From NCBI GenBank assembly GCA_020636075.1, contig JACJYO010000005.1, forward strand, positions 372,001 through 436,000: DNA of 64,000 nt, written 5' to 3'. The first letter of the stretch is position 1; the number at the start of each line of letters is the position of its first letter. A model generated the notes under the pieces. That model searched no databases. It was not told the DNA's origin and saw only the letters and a list, made by a program, of their open reading frames with translations. A program made the translations under genes and the position numbers. The DNA is from Lewinellaceae bacterium. GTDB taxonomy: Bacteria > Bacteroidota > Bacteroidia > Chitinophagales > Saprospiraceae. This document shows positions 17,557 to 26,928 of this stretch, in pieces.

Positions 17557-19956
17557 TTAGTTTCGGAGCGGTTTTCCACTTTCTAACATATGCTGGATAC
17601 GTTCAAGTGTTTTCTTTTCACCGCATAAACTCAAAAAGGCTTCCCGTTCGAGATCAAGCAGGTACTTTTCCGAAACCTCCTGTGGACTGGTCAAATCACC
17701 GCCACAAAGCACCCAGGCAATCTTTTTGGCAATTTTGATATCATGCTCGCTGGCGTAGTTGCCCAACTTCAGGGAGTGCGCCGCAATATAAAGGGCACCC
17801 AAACCGGTGCGGCCTAAAACCAGGATATCCTTTCGGGGAATAGGCGTCGTATAGTTGTCGCTAAGTTCAAGCACCTTGGCTTTTGCCTCGCCAATATTTC
17901 GGGCCACATTGTAAACAACCTGGTCTTTTCTGGGCAATAAATAACCGTAGTTGAATGCCTGATCTGCAGATGTAGCCACTTGGGCCATTGCGATAGTTTT
18001 GAATTTTTCGATCAGCGTTGGAATTTGGACATCACCTTCCCGGCTATATTCATCGGATGCCCGGACTGCAAACTCCTTGGTACCGGCACCTCCGGGAATA
18101 AGGCCAACACCCACTTCTACCAATCCGATATAACTTTCTGCGGCGGCCATTACCCCGTCACAATGCATAGCAAATTCACAACCGCCGCCAAATACATAAC
18201 CTTGCGTAGCCATAACTACCGGCACAGCAGAATAGCGCAGGCGCATTGATGTTTGCTGAAACAGGTTAACGGCCATATTCAACTCATCCCATTCCTGTTG
18301 GTAAGCCATCATTGCGATCATCATGAGGTTGGCGCCAACAGTAAAGTTTTGGGCATTATTCCCAATAACCAAACCCTTCCATCCTTCTTCTTCGGCAATA
18401 CGAACCGATTCGTTCAACCCCCGAAGTATCCCTTCACCAATAGCATTCATTTTAGAATGAAACTCCAGGCAAAGCACACCCTCGCCAATATCATGCAACG
18501 TCACTTCTGCATTTTGATACACGGGTTTTTTATCGCGATAGGCATCCAGTACAATAAAAGCATCGCCACCTGGCAAAGGCTCGTACTTCTTGGTAGCCGG
18601 GTTGTAACAGGATCGTTTACCATCAGTTGATTTGTAAAAACTGGAGTGCCCTGCAGTTAGCATTTCTTTGACCCAAGGTGCAATTTTTTCCCCACGGGCT
18701 TCGGCGGCTGTTACACATTCCTCCACACCAACAAGATCCCAGTATTCGAACGGGCCTTTCTCCCAGGCAAAGCCGGCGCGCAGCGCGTCGTCAATCGCAT
18801 AAAGCGTATCACTAATTTCCGGAACGCGGTTGGATGCATATGCAAAAAGGCCAAGAAATGAGCGTTGCAACAATTCGGCCCCGTTGTCTGTGCCTTTGAA
18901 AATGGCTTTCATCCGGCGGGGCAATTCATCGATTTGCTTGAGCGTATCGAGAATGGGTAACTTCTCCTTTTTCGAAGGTTCGTATTTCAGGGTTTTTAGG
19001 TTCAACGCCAGAATAACAGGTCGCCCGCTGGCATCTTTTTCCGCGGTTTTTTCATAAAACCCTTTTCCCGATTTGTTGCCGTAAAACTTATTCTCAAGTA
19101 AATAGTTCAGGAATGCGGGAATTTCAAAGGTGTTGATTTGTTCGTCATTCGGGCAGTTTTTACGCATCCCGTCAATAACATGTGCCGCTGTGTCCATGCC
19201 GACTAAATCACCCAATCGGAAAGTACCAGTTTTAGGGCGTCCAATCGCGGGGCCGGTGAGTCCGTCTACAGTCGCTATGTCCAAACCAATTTCTTCCGTA
19301 AGTTGGAAGATTTTGGCCATTGCATATACTCCCACCCGGTTTGCAATGAAAGCGGGTGTGTCTTTGCAAAGCACAGTCTGTTTGCCCAAAATAATATCGC
19401 CAAAGTGCATGAAGAAAGCCGTCACTTCGGGGGCAGTATCCGGAGTTGGAATGATTTCCAACAAACGCATGTACCGGGCAGGGTTGAAAAAGTGCGTACC
19501 CAGAAAATGTTTTTTAAAATCCGCGCTGCGTCCTTCCGTCATCAGGTGAATCGGAATGCCGGATGTATTGGAAGAAATCAGGGAGCCTGCACTGCGATAC
19601 TTTTCGACCTTTTCAAAAACCTGCTTTTTTATATCAAGGCGTTCAACCACCACTTCGATAATCCAGTCGTAGTCTTTAATTTTTGGAAAATCATCCTCAA
19701 AATTTCCTACCGTGATTCTGCTGGCAAATTTGTTGTCATAAAAAGGAGCAGGTTTGGCTTTGAGCGCTGTTGCAAGTGCTGCCTGGCCAATCCTGTTGCG
19801 GGCTGCTGGTTTTTTTAATTCTGCTTCCTTTAAATCTGGCGGCAAAATATCCAGCATTAGCACTTCCATGCCACAACCGGCAAGATGTGCAGCAATTCCA
19901 GTGCCCATGAGGCCAGAACCAAGGACAGCAACTTTTCGAATATGTTTATTGAGCAT
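17557..19956 (-). CDS. fadN: 3-hydroxyacyl-CoA dehydrogenase / enoyl-CoA hydratase fusion (FadN-type)
   Basis: A 799-aa bifunctional beta-oxidation enzyme. The ATG at 19956 is chosen because the Rossmann motif KVAVLGSGLMGTGIAAHLAG begins at residue 8; the frame is open 64 codons further upstream but that part is atypical. The order is dehydrogenase first (NAD domain, then GTHFFNPARYMRLLEIIPT with the catalytic His, then the C-terminal 3HCDH helices), followed by a crotonase-fold hydratase domain in the last 300 residues (NNAQNFTVGANLMMIAMM and YVFGGGCEFAMHCDGVMAAA, which form the oxyanion hole). This order matches Bacillus FadN and is opposite to E. coli FadB. The gene lies upstream of the thiolase gene in the same operon. 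Whether both Glu residues of the hydratase site are present was not verified. Confidence 0.92.
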   Translation of the reverse strand: MLNKHIRKVAVLGSGLMGTGIAAHLAGCGMEVLMLDILPPDLKEAELKKPAARNRIGQAALATALKAKPAPFYDNKFASRITVGNFEDDFPKIKDYDWIIEVVVERLDIKKQVFEKVEKYRSAGSLISSNTSGIPIHLMTEGRSADFKKHFLGTHFFNPARYMRLLEIIPTPDTAPEVTAFFMHFGDIILGKQTVLCKDTPAFIANRVGVYAMAKIFQLTEEIGLDIATVDGLTGPAIGRPKTGTFRLGDLVGMDTAAHVIDGMRKNCPNDEQINTFEIPAFLNYLLENKFYGNKSGKGFYEKTAEKDASGRPVILALNLKTLKYEPSKKEKLPILDTLKQIDELPRRMKAIFKGTDNGAELLQRSFLGLFAYASNRVPEISDTLYAIDDALRAGFAWEKGPFEYWDLVGVEECVTAAEARGEKIAPWVKEMLTAGHSSFYKSTDGKRSCYNPATKKYEPLPGGDAFIVLDAYRDKKPVYQNAEVTLHDIGEGVLCLEFHSKMNAIGEGILRGLNESVRIAEEEGWKGLVIGNNAQNFTVGANLMMIAMMAYQQEWDELNMAVNLFQQTSMRLRYSAVPVVMATQGYVFGGGCEFAMHCDGVMAAAESYIGLVEVGVGLIPGGAGTKEFAVRASDEYSREGDVQIPTLIEKFKTIAMAQVATSADQAFNYGYLLPRKDQVVYNVARNIGEAKAKVLELSDNYTTPIPRKDILVLGRTGLGALYIAAHSLKLGNYASEHDIKIAKKIAWVLCGGDLTSPQEVSEKYLLDLEREAFLSLCGEKKTLERIQHMLESGKPLRN

Positions 19957-20228
19957 AATGATGGTAATATAACAATTAGGGTATAACGGATTACAATAGC
20001 GAAAGTTCGCTGTGCGAAGGTAGGGTTTTCGGTCTGCAATTTTTAGCGACATCAGGTGGGCGTCGAAATGTTTGGAATACCCTCGGGATTTGTTTGTTAT
20101 GCAAAACAATCTTGCTCGTTCGCTAAAATCCAACACTGGAATATTCAAAAATGCACGAATCTAAATAATGATGTACCTACATTTAACTTCTAAATTTTCA
20201 CCTGCCTTTTGAAAAATTAACAAAACAC

Positions 20229-23200
20229 ATGAAAATACCGTACAACTCCCGTCTTTTCCGCCTGACTGGAATAATCTTCGGCGTTTTACTATGGTTAGCA
20301 AATGCTACCAATCCTCCTACCGGTAAATCCGGTGCGCCGTTTGACGGTCATTGCAACGAATGTCACGGTGGCGGTAATCCAAATGGTTTTGGGGGACAAG
20401 TAGATGTTTCCGGCTTACCCTCTACAATTGAACCAAACACTACTTATCCCCTGACAATTACGCTTACACCGACAGCCGGTACGCCGATACGCGGTGGTTT
20501 TCAGTTGGTCGTCGTTGATGGCAATAATAGTAATGCCGGCGATTTAACTGCAGGCAATGCTCAAAGTGGCACTGAGTTTTTTAATGGTCGCGAATATCTC
20601 GAACATCGGGGTGCTAAGAATTTTACCGGCGGAGGTCCGGCCTCCTGGACGTTTACCTGGAAGTCGCCCATAACCGCTGCGAATAACTCTATCGGATTCT
20701 ATTTTATTGGAAATTTTACAAATGGCAACAATCAGGATAGTGGTGATTACCCTGTAGATTTTTCGAGTTTTTATAGTTTTAATGGGCTTCCTCCATTAAC
20801 AGCTTTTATTTCAAATACTACCGACGTGTTATGTACTGGTGGCAATAACGGGAGTGCAACCGTTGAGGCGTCCGGTGGAGCTCAACCATACACGTATTTG
20901 TGGTCGAACGGGCAAAACGGGCAAACTGCAATAAACCTGTCTGCCGGTACCTATACGGTCACCGTTACAGGGTCTAGTGGCACTGGAACTGTTACAGCAA
21001 CGGCATTCATTTCCCAACCGCCAATACTCAATCTTTCTGCTTCCGTTTCAGGTATTTTAACCTGCGTCAATACTTCAGTGACAGCTACCGCAAATGCCTC
21101 CGGAGGTACTGGACCCTATTTCTACGAGTGGTCCAATGGCAATACAGGAAACCCGACTCAATTGACCATGCCCGGAAGCCATAATGTGACGGTTACCGAT
21201 AACAATGGTTGTACAAAAGTTGCCTTCGTTAATGTGAGTAGCAATCTCGTTGTGCCCAATGTTGAAGCAGGCCCCGGTGCCAGTCTTACCTGTAACCAAC
21301 CAACAGCAACATTAAATGGAGCTGGTTCATCAGCAGGGCCAACGTTTAGTTATTTATGGACCGCTTCAAATGGAGGAAATATTGTTTCCGGCGCCACCAC
21401 ACTGACTCCGTTGGTTGATGCAGCCGGGCTTTACACGCTGGTGGTGACTAACGCAACCAATGGCTGTACCTCTTCCGACAATACCACAGTAACACAAGGT
21501 ACCCAACCACCAACTGCAATGACATCCGGCGATACGCTTACTTGCACCATGGCTACAGGTATTGTTTCTGTGAGTACGAATGCCAGTCAACCCCAATTTA
21601 ACTGGGCGGGTCCCAACGGTTTTACATCTACAGAGCAAAACCCGGCAGTAACCATCATCGGTACATACACGGTTACAATAACGGACCAGGCATCCGGTTG
21701 TACAAACACCGCTACTGCAACAGTAGCGGAAAACACGACTGCGCCTTCTGTTTCGGCAACAGGTGATACCATTACATGCGCAACACCGTCAGTGACTATT
21801 TCGGCTACTTCCGGAACATCGGGTGTTACTTATGCCTGGACAGGACCAAATAATTTTAGTTCAAATCAGCAAAACCCAAGTGTAAGTGTCGCAGGTACCT
21901 ATGTGGTAGTAGCAACCGACCCAGCCAACGGCTGTACTGATTCTGACACCACTATGGTTGCTCAAAATAATGCTCCTCCCTTGGGATCAGTCTTAGCGGA
22001 GCAACTTACGTGCGCGGATACACTTGCACAAATAACCACGACAACGAATGCCAATCCGGCCAGTTTTGCCTGGGCCGGACCTGGAGGGTTTACGTCCAAT
22101 CTTCAAAATCCGGAAGTAAATATGCCCGGAAATTATACCGTGACCATTACCAATGGCGCTAATGGTTGTACTACAACTGCCGTTGCAATGGTTACCCAAA
22201 ATATTAATGCCCCAACGGCAAGTGCAACTGTACCCGGCAATCTGAATTGCCAGGTCAGTTCACTTCAGATTAATGGAACAACTTCGTCACAAGGGGCAAA
22301 TTTTCAATATTTATGGACGACAACAAACGGCAACATTACAGCAGGCGCCACTACATTGACCCCAACTGTAGACGCCGCCGGAGATTATACGTTGCGAGTA
22401 ACTAATTCAAACAATGGATGTACAGCCACCACTTCGGTTACCCTCATGGAGTCGCCACCTGTAGTAATTGCCACATCTGTGCTCAATAACGTGCTTTGCA
22501 ATGGCGGCGCAGATGGAACAGCAACAGCTTCCGGCACTGGTGGATCCGGGAATGGTTACTCCTATCTCTGGTCTTCCGGAGCCAATACAGATACTGCGGA
22601 TGCATTATCGGCCGGTACCTACATGGTAACGGTAACCGATAGTGAAAACTGCACGTCTACTGCTTCGGTAACGATAACACAACCGGCAGTGTTGAATGCC
22701 AATGCCACAGCAACCGGAGAAACCAGTCTTGGCGCTTCAGATGGAACGGCTACCGCTGCGCCAAGTGGAGGAACCACACCATATACCTATTTGTGGAGTA
22801 CCAGCGGTACTACCGAAATGATCAGTGGCCTGGCGCCTGGAAATTATACGGTTACCATTACAGATAACAATGCCTGCACTGCGGTGCAAACTGTAACAGT
22901 CAATAGTTTCAACTGCACTATTTCCGCAACAACTGCTGTAACGAATGTAAGTTGCAATGGTGCTGCCGATGGTAGCGCAACAGCCAATGTTTCCGGTGCG
23001 GCACAACCAGTTACCTTCCTTTGGTCGAATGGCGACACAACAGCAACTTCCAGCAACCTGGCTCCCGGAACGTATACTGTCGCTATTCTGGATGCTAATA
23101 ATTGCCCGGCGGAGCTTTCGGTGCAAATAACCAGCCCGGCTGTTTTATTGGCTAATGCTTCAGCAACTCCCGAAACCGGAATTGGTCTGAACAACGGAAC

Positions 23201-24554
23201 AGCCACCGCTCAACCAACAGGTGGAACCTCACCATACATTTATATGTGGAGTAATGGCTCGACGATGCAAACCATCACCGGGTTGGCGCCAGGGCCATAC
23301 ACTGTGACGGTCACCGATGATCACGATTGCACAGTAGTTCGCACGGTGACTGTAAATGCCTTCAACTGTAATTTGGGTGGTTCAATATCAACTGCCAATA
23401 TTTCCTGCAATGGTGGAAATAATGGGCAGGCTACTGCAGTAACAACCGGGGGAACAGCGCCTATCAGTTATAGCTGGTCGAACGGCGATACAACGCAAAC
23501 AACAATGAATTTGGCAGTAGGCACCTACACGGTTACAGCCACAGATGCAAACGGGTGTGAAACAGTTTCCTCCGCAACAATTACTGAACCGCCGGTTTTG
23601 CAAGCCGATATTGCCGATGTGATTCCTACCTCCTGCCCGGAAAGTCAGGATGGATCGGCTTCTGTGGTGATTCTTGGTGGTACTGCGCCATACCAATTTA
23701 TGTGGCCTAATGGTTCAGGTGGTCAAAATTTGGCAGTGGGTACCTATATTGTTTCTGTTACAGACGCTAATGACTGCACCACTACAACAACAGCAACCAT
23801 TACGTCCAACGATACCATTGCCCCCGGCATCACTTGCCCGTCTGCGGCGTTGATTTTTTGCTTTGGCGCTTCGGTACAATTTACCCCGCCACCCGTATCC
23901 GATAATTGTGCACTGAATGGCGCAACTCCCGAATTGATTGCCGGCCTTCCAAGCGGGTCGACATTTCCGGTAGGTGAAACAGTACAAGTTTATCAGATAA
24001 AAGATGTTTCAGGGAATACAGCAACTTGCTCTTTCTCCATCGTAGTCGGACCGGCCATTGAGCTTAAACTCGACAGCGTGAAGGCGGATATAGGCAATGC
24101 AGGCCTTGGCAGCATCGATGTAACTGTTAGTGGTGGTACCGGAACGTTGATCTACTCCTGGGAAAAAGATGGTGTTCCTTTTGCCGATACCGAGGATCTG
24201 ACCGGTTTGCAGGCTGGCGTTTATACACTCATGGTAACGGATGAAAACGGATGTACCCAAACACTGATGCCAGTAGTGGTCGACAATACCGTTGGAACAA
24301 GCACGCCCTTTGAATCGGCTTGGGTGCGCATTGTTCCAAACCCGGCAACCCAAACCTTCCGCCTTGAAATGGACGGTGTACAACCGATGGCCATGCAATT
24401 TTTTAATATGCAAGGCCGCCTGCTGCGTACGCTGAAAGCAGCTGAATGGGCTGGTGAAATTGATATTACGGAATTACCGACAGGAATGCATTTTCTGCGG
24501 ATACTCGATCAAAATGGCAATTCTTTAATGATTAAGTGGATAAAAGCGGACTAA
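20229..24554 (+). CDS. Giant T9SS type A surface protein with choice-of-anchor V (CxxCH) domain and SprB-type repeats
   Basis: A 1441-aa exported protein. The first 27 residues are a signal peptide (GIIFGVLLWLANA). They are followed by a choice-of-anchor V/Reeler-like domain to about residue 185, containing Cys42-x-x-Cys45-His46 (HCNECHGGG), the c-type heme attachment pattern. The long middle is built of repeated Ig-like and SprB-type modules, each with the signature G-G-x-x-P-Y-x-Y-x-W-S-x-G and ending G-x-Y-x-V-T-V-T-D-x-x-x-C-T, as in the gliding adhesin SprB. A HYR-like module (TIAPGITCPSAALIFCFGAS) precedes one more SprB unit. The last 80 residues form a T9SS type A sorting signal (WVRIVPNPATQTFRLEM to NSLMIKWIKAD). 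Likely a surface adhesin. It is divergent from the fad operon; a hairpin follows the stop. Confidence 0.88.
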   Translation: MKIPYNSRLFRLTGIIFGVLLWLANATNPPTGKSGAPFDGHCNECHGGGNPNGFGGQVDVSGLPSTIEPNTTYPLTITLTPTAGTPIRGGFQLVVVDGNNSNAGDLTAGNAQSGTEFFNGREYLEHRGAKNFTGGGPASWTFTWKSPITAANNSIGFYFIGNFTNGNNQDSGDYPVDFSSFYSFNGLPPLTAFISNTTDVLCTGGNNGSATVEASGGAQPYTYLWSNGQNGQTAINLSAGTYTVTVTGSSGTGTVTATAFISQPPILNLSASVSGILTCVNTSVTATANASGGTGPYFYEWSNGNTGNPTQLTMPGSHNVTVTDNNGCTKVAFVNVSSNLVVPNVEAGPGASLTCNQPTATLNGAGSSAGPTFSYLWTASNGGNIVSGATTLTPLVDAAGLYTLVVTNATNGCTSSDNTTVTQGTQPPTAMTSGDTLTCTMATGIVSVSTNASQPQFNWAGPNGFTSTEQNPAVTIIGTYTVTITDQASGCTNTATATVAENTTAPSVSATGDTITCATPSVTISATSGTSGVTYAWTGPNNFSSNQQNPSVSVAGTYVVVATDPANGCTDSDTTMVAQNNAPPLGSVLAEQLTCADTLAQITTTTNANPASFAWAGPGGFTSNLQNPEVNMPGNYTVTITNGANGCTTTAVAMVTQNINAPTASATVPGNLNCQVSSLQINGTTSSQGANFQYLWTTTNGNITAGATTLTPTVDAAGDYTLRVTNSNNGCTATTSVTLMESPPVVIATSVLNNVLCNGGADGTATASGTGGSGNGYSYLWSSGANTDTADALSAGTYMVTVTDSENCTSTASVTITQPAVLNANATATGETSLGASDGTATAAPSGGTTPYTYLWSTSGTTEMISGLAPGNYTVTITDNNACTAVQTVTVNSFNCTISATTAVTNVSCNGAADGSATANVSGAAQPVTFLWSNGDTTATSSNLAPGTYTVAILDANNCPAELSVQITSPAVLLANASATPETGIGLNNGTATAQPTGGTSPYIYMWSNGSTMQTITGLAPGPYTVTVTDDHDCTVVRTVTVNAFNCNLGGSISTANISCNGGNNGQATAVTTGGTAPISYSWSNGDTTQTTMNLAVGTYTVTATDANGCETVSSATITEPPVLQADIADVIPTSCPESQDGSASVVILGGTAPYQFMWPNGSGGQNLAVGTYIVSVTDANDCTTTTTATITSNDTIAPGITCPSAALIFCFGASVQFTPPPVSDNCALNGATPELIAGLPSGSTFPVGETVQVYQIKDVSGNTATCSFSIVVGPAIELKLDSVKADIGNAGLGSIDVTVSGGTGTLIYSWEKDGVPFADTEDLTGLQAGVYTLMVTDENGCTQTLMPVVVDNTVGTSTPFESAWVRIVPNPATQTFRLEMDGVQPMAMQFFNMQGRLLRTLKAAEWAGEIDITELPTGMHFLRILDQNGNSLMIKWIKAD

Positions 24555-24590
24555 TTACTGTTGGCGCATTATTCTCTGATTTAATTCATA

Positions 24591-24662
24591 AAACGGATCG
24601 TATTTCCGGCACTATTTTAGACTTCAAAGGTTGGAAATAGTGGCGCCGGGTACGATCCGTTT
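24591..24662 (+). terminator. Long imperfect hairpin after the SprB-repeat gene
   Basis: A 12-bp perfect outer stem (AAACGGATCGTA 24591-24602 with TACGATCCGTTT 24651-24662) surrounds inner arms CCGGC/GCCGG and ACTATTT/AAATAGT, offset by a 3-base bulge, with a 17-base loop. A T-rich stretch follows. It begins 36 bases after the stop codon, so it may act as a terminator; the unusual length allows another role. Confidence 0.6.
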
Positions 24663-24798
24663 GTTATTTTCGTTTAATGCCTGGGCACTAAATCCAGTGC
24701 AAAAAAATTATTTAACCAGTCCGATCCGATGATTTCCCCGATATTTACAGCCCTGTAATTTCTATCGTCAAATCTATCATTCATAATTTACCGCCTAA

Positions 24799-26148
24799 AT
24801 GGAAGAGAAAAAGCGCCGACCGCGCATCCAAAAACCGTCTCAAGAAAACCCGCTGAAAGAGCGGCCCAGATCAACTGATTCCGGCGATGAAACGAATCGC
24901 GAAGAATCCAATAAAGAACGTCAACCCTGGCAAGACCGAAATCGCCCCTACGAAGACCGTAAAAAGTGGGATAATGATCGCCGCCCTTATGACCGGGAAC
25001 GCAAACCCTGGCAGGATCGTAACCAAGGTGGCGGTGAACGCAAACCCTGGCAAGATCGAAATCAAGGTGGTGGCGAACGCCGGCCCTGGCAGAATCGCGA
25101 AGGTGGTGGTGGCGAACGCCGTCCTTGGCAAGATCGCGAAGGTGGTGGTGGCGAACGCCGTCCCTGGCAAAATCGCGAAGGTGGTGGCGAACGTCGGCCT
25201 TGGCAAGACCGCAATCAAGGCGGTGGTGGATACCGCAAACCCTATGACCGGAGTGGTGGCGGTGGTTATGGAAAAAAGCCTTTCGGCAAACGCCCGTTTA
25301 AAAAGAAAGAAGAATTCCAGGTTGAACGACTTCCAAAACCCGGCCTTCCATCGGGTGTCGAAATGCCGCTGAATAAATACCTGGCACACTGCGGCCTGGC
25401 TTCCCGCCGCAAAGCAGTGGAATTTATTGAAAAAGGACTCGTTACGGTAAATGGTGAGGTTAAGATGGAACCATACTACCGGATACAAGCAGGCGATGTG
25501 GTGACTTGTGAAGGGCATGAAATGAAGGTTCAGGAACGAAAAATTTACCTCCTGCTCAACAAGCCTAAAGGGATTATCACCACGACTGATGATGACCGCG
25601 GGCGTGCAACTGTACTCGATATTGTCGACCCACATTATCCCGAACGAATTTACCCGGTTGGCCGGCTCGACCGCGATACAACGGGGCTTCTCCTCATCAC
25701 GAATGATGGTGAACTGGCTGCGAAACTGACTCATCCAAGCCAACACGTTCAGAAACAATACCGTATTGGCATTGATAAACCACTTAGCAAGTCCGATTTT
25801 GAGCGTATCGAAAAAGGCGTGGAATTGGATGACGGGGTGTTGCATGTCAACTGGGTCCGGTTTTCTGAAGAACAACCCAACCACGATGTGATTGAACTGG
25901 AAATTGTGGAAGGTCGTAACCGGGTAGTGCGTCGCTTGTTTGAGGCACTGGGCTACCGGGTGCGCAAACTGGACCGGTTTTATTTTGCCGGCCTGACGAA
26001 ACGGGAACTTCAGCGCGGCTCCTTCCGGGAACTGACTCAACGCGAAATCACGATGCTCAAACATTTTACCGGCCACCCATCTACCGGTAAAAAACAAGAA
26101 GAAGAGCCGGACGCCGAGGATAATTCGGCAGAAAATACAGACAATTAA
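24799..26148 (+). CDS. RluB/RsuA-family rRNA pseudouridine synthase with Arg/Gly/Trp-rich N-terminal extension
   Basis: A 449-aa protein with two distinct halves. Residues 1-188 are low-complexity and strongly basic, containing six tandem 12-14 residue units (ERRPWQDREGGGG and close variants, 67-144). Residues 190-235 form an S4 RNA-binding domain (LNKYLAHCGLASRRKAVEFI). The catalytic domain follows: KIYLLLNKPKGIITTT, VGRLDRDTTGLLLITNDG with catalytic Asp291, and EGRNRVVRRLFEALGYRVRKLDR. It should convert uridine to pseudouridine in 23S rRNA (RluB position, helix 90 region) or 16S rRNA; which one cannot be settled by eye. Long RG-rich extensions on this enzyme occur in Bacteroidota. The extension may increase RNA affinity (inference). 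A strong terminator follows. Confidence 0.9.
   Translation: MEEKKRRPRIQKPSQENPLKERPRSTDSGDETNREESNKERQPWQDRNRPYEDRKKWDNDRRPYDRERKPWQDRNQGGGERKPWQDRNQGGGERRPWQNREGGGGERRPWQDREGGGGERRPWQNREGGGERRPWQDRNQGGGGYRKPYDRSGGGGYGKKPFGKRPFKKKEEFQVERLPKPGLPSGVEMPLNKYLAHCGLASRRKAVEFIEKGLVTVNGEVKMEPYYRIQAGDVVTCEGHEMKVQERKIYLLLNKPKGIITTTDDDRGRATVLDIVDPHYPERIYPVGRLDRDTTGLLLITNDGELAAKLTHPSQHVQKQYRIGIDKPLSKSDFERIEKGVELDDGVLHVNWVRFSEEQPNHDVIELEIVEGRNRVVRRLFEALGYRVRKLDRFYFAGLTKRELQRGSFRELTQREITMLKHFTGHPSTGKKQEEEPDAEDNSAENTDN
24997..25230 (+). repeat. Tandem 36-42 bp repeats encoding ERRPWQDR-(E/NQ)-GGG units
   Basis: Six consecutive in-frame units of 13, 13, 13, 13, 12 and 14 codons. Units differ mainly by K/R after ER, D/N after PWQ, and RNQ versus REG before the glycines. 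Unit length changes come only from the number of glycine codons, which points to slippage or unequal exchange. Confidence 0.9.
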
Positions 26149-26161
26149 AATATTCAGGCAT

Positions 26162-26198
26162 AAAGAGCCGGTGGTTGTGCAAACCACCGGCTCTTTTT
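26162..26198. terminator. Rho-independent terminator after the pseudouridine synthase gene
   Basis: A perfect 15-bp stem AAAGAGCCGGTGGTT / AACCACCGGCTCTTT with a 5-base loop, followed by T residues. It starts 14 bases after the stop codon. Confidence 0.92.
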
Positions 26199-26244
26199 AT
26201 CCGTTATAACACCAATCTATTTTTATACAAAACATAATATTGCC

Positions 26245-26877
26245 ATGAAAACAAATAGAAATTGGTTCCAATTATTCTTGCTGACACTTTGTTTCTCCAG
26301 CCTGGGCTTTCATGTCGCTCAAGCGCAAATGATAGAAGACGGCGTCCGGTTTGGTCTAAAACTTGGCATTGACGGCACAAACCTATACGACGACGCCAAG
26401 GCAAAAGACCGGGATGGCCGAATTGGATTTACCGGAGGGGTATTTGCAAAAATCCCGCTTGGCCAACGCAGCAGTTTTGCCCTTCGTCCCGAACTTCTCA
26501 TCGCTACCAAAGGCGCGAGCTACCAACGGGATAGTTTCGTTTCGTCCTTAAAATTCGCATACATTGAATTGCCGGTTTCACTGGAATTTAACCTGAGTTT
26601 GCTAAACATACATGGTGGTTTGCACGCCAGTTTATTGGCCAACTCCAATGGTAAATTCACCGATGAAAATGGTAACCCGATTACATTTGATAAAAATGAT
26701 TTGCAAAGTCTTGACTTTGGCTGGCATCTTGGCGCGGGCCTCGATCTTGGCAATATCGGATTACACTTCAGAATATCGCGTGGGCTTAGTAAAATTAACG
26801 GGGGGCAGACGATCGATGAACTAGTCGGAAACCTGAAAAATTCAGCATGGTCGTTAACCTTTGCTTACGGGTTTTAG
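26245..26877 (+). CDS. Outer-membrane beta-barrel protein (PorT-like family)
   Basis: A 210-aa exported protein. The first 28 residues are a signal peptide (FLLTLCFSSLGFHVAQAQ). The remainder alternates hydrophobic residues with Gly and aromatic residues in strand-like stretches: FGLKLGIDGTNLYDD, GFTGGVFAKIPLG, SFALRPELLIATKGASY, FAYIELPVSLEFNLSL, FGWHLGAGLDLG and SAWSLTFAYGF, ending in a terminal aromatic Phe as outer-membrane barrels do. This fits the small eight-stranded outer membrane beta-barrel group often annotated PorT-like. Its specific role is unknown; it should not be equated with the T9SS component PorT without a search. It stands between a terminator and nadB (51-base gap). Confidence 0.8.
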   Translation: MKTNRNWFQLFLLTLCFSSLGFHVAQAQMIEDGVRFGLKLGIDGTNLYDDAKAKDRDGRIGFTGGVFAKIPLGQRSSFALRPELLIATKGASYQRDSFVSSLKFAYIELPVSLEFNLSLLNIHGGLHASLLANSNGKFTDENGNPITFDKNDLQSLDFGWHLGAGLDLGNIGLHFRISRGLSKINGGQTIDELVGNLKNSAWSLTFAYGF

Positions 26878-26928
26878 GATAGCACACTTCCAGGCGCCCC
26901 GTTTCCCAACAACATAACAATTGATTTA

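Noticed and set aside
19957..20148. 64-codon N-terminal extension of the FadN-type enzyme
   Set aside because: The Rossmann motif must lie near the N-terminus in this family; the extension is divergent from that pattern and covers the intergenic space.
24871..26187. A 438-codon open frame on the minus strand opposite the pseudouridine synthase gene
   Set aside because: It is a mirror of the repeat-rich, GC-biased coding sequence. Its product is a hydrophobic, repetitive string with no domain, while the plus-strand frame has clear S4 and pseudouridine synthase motifs.
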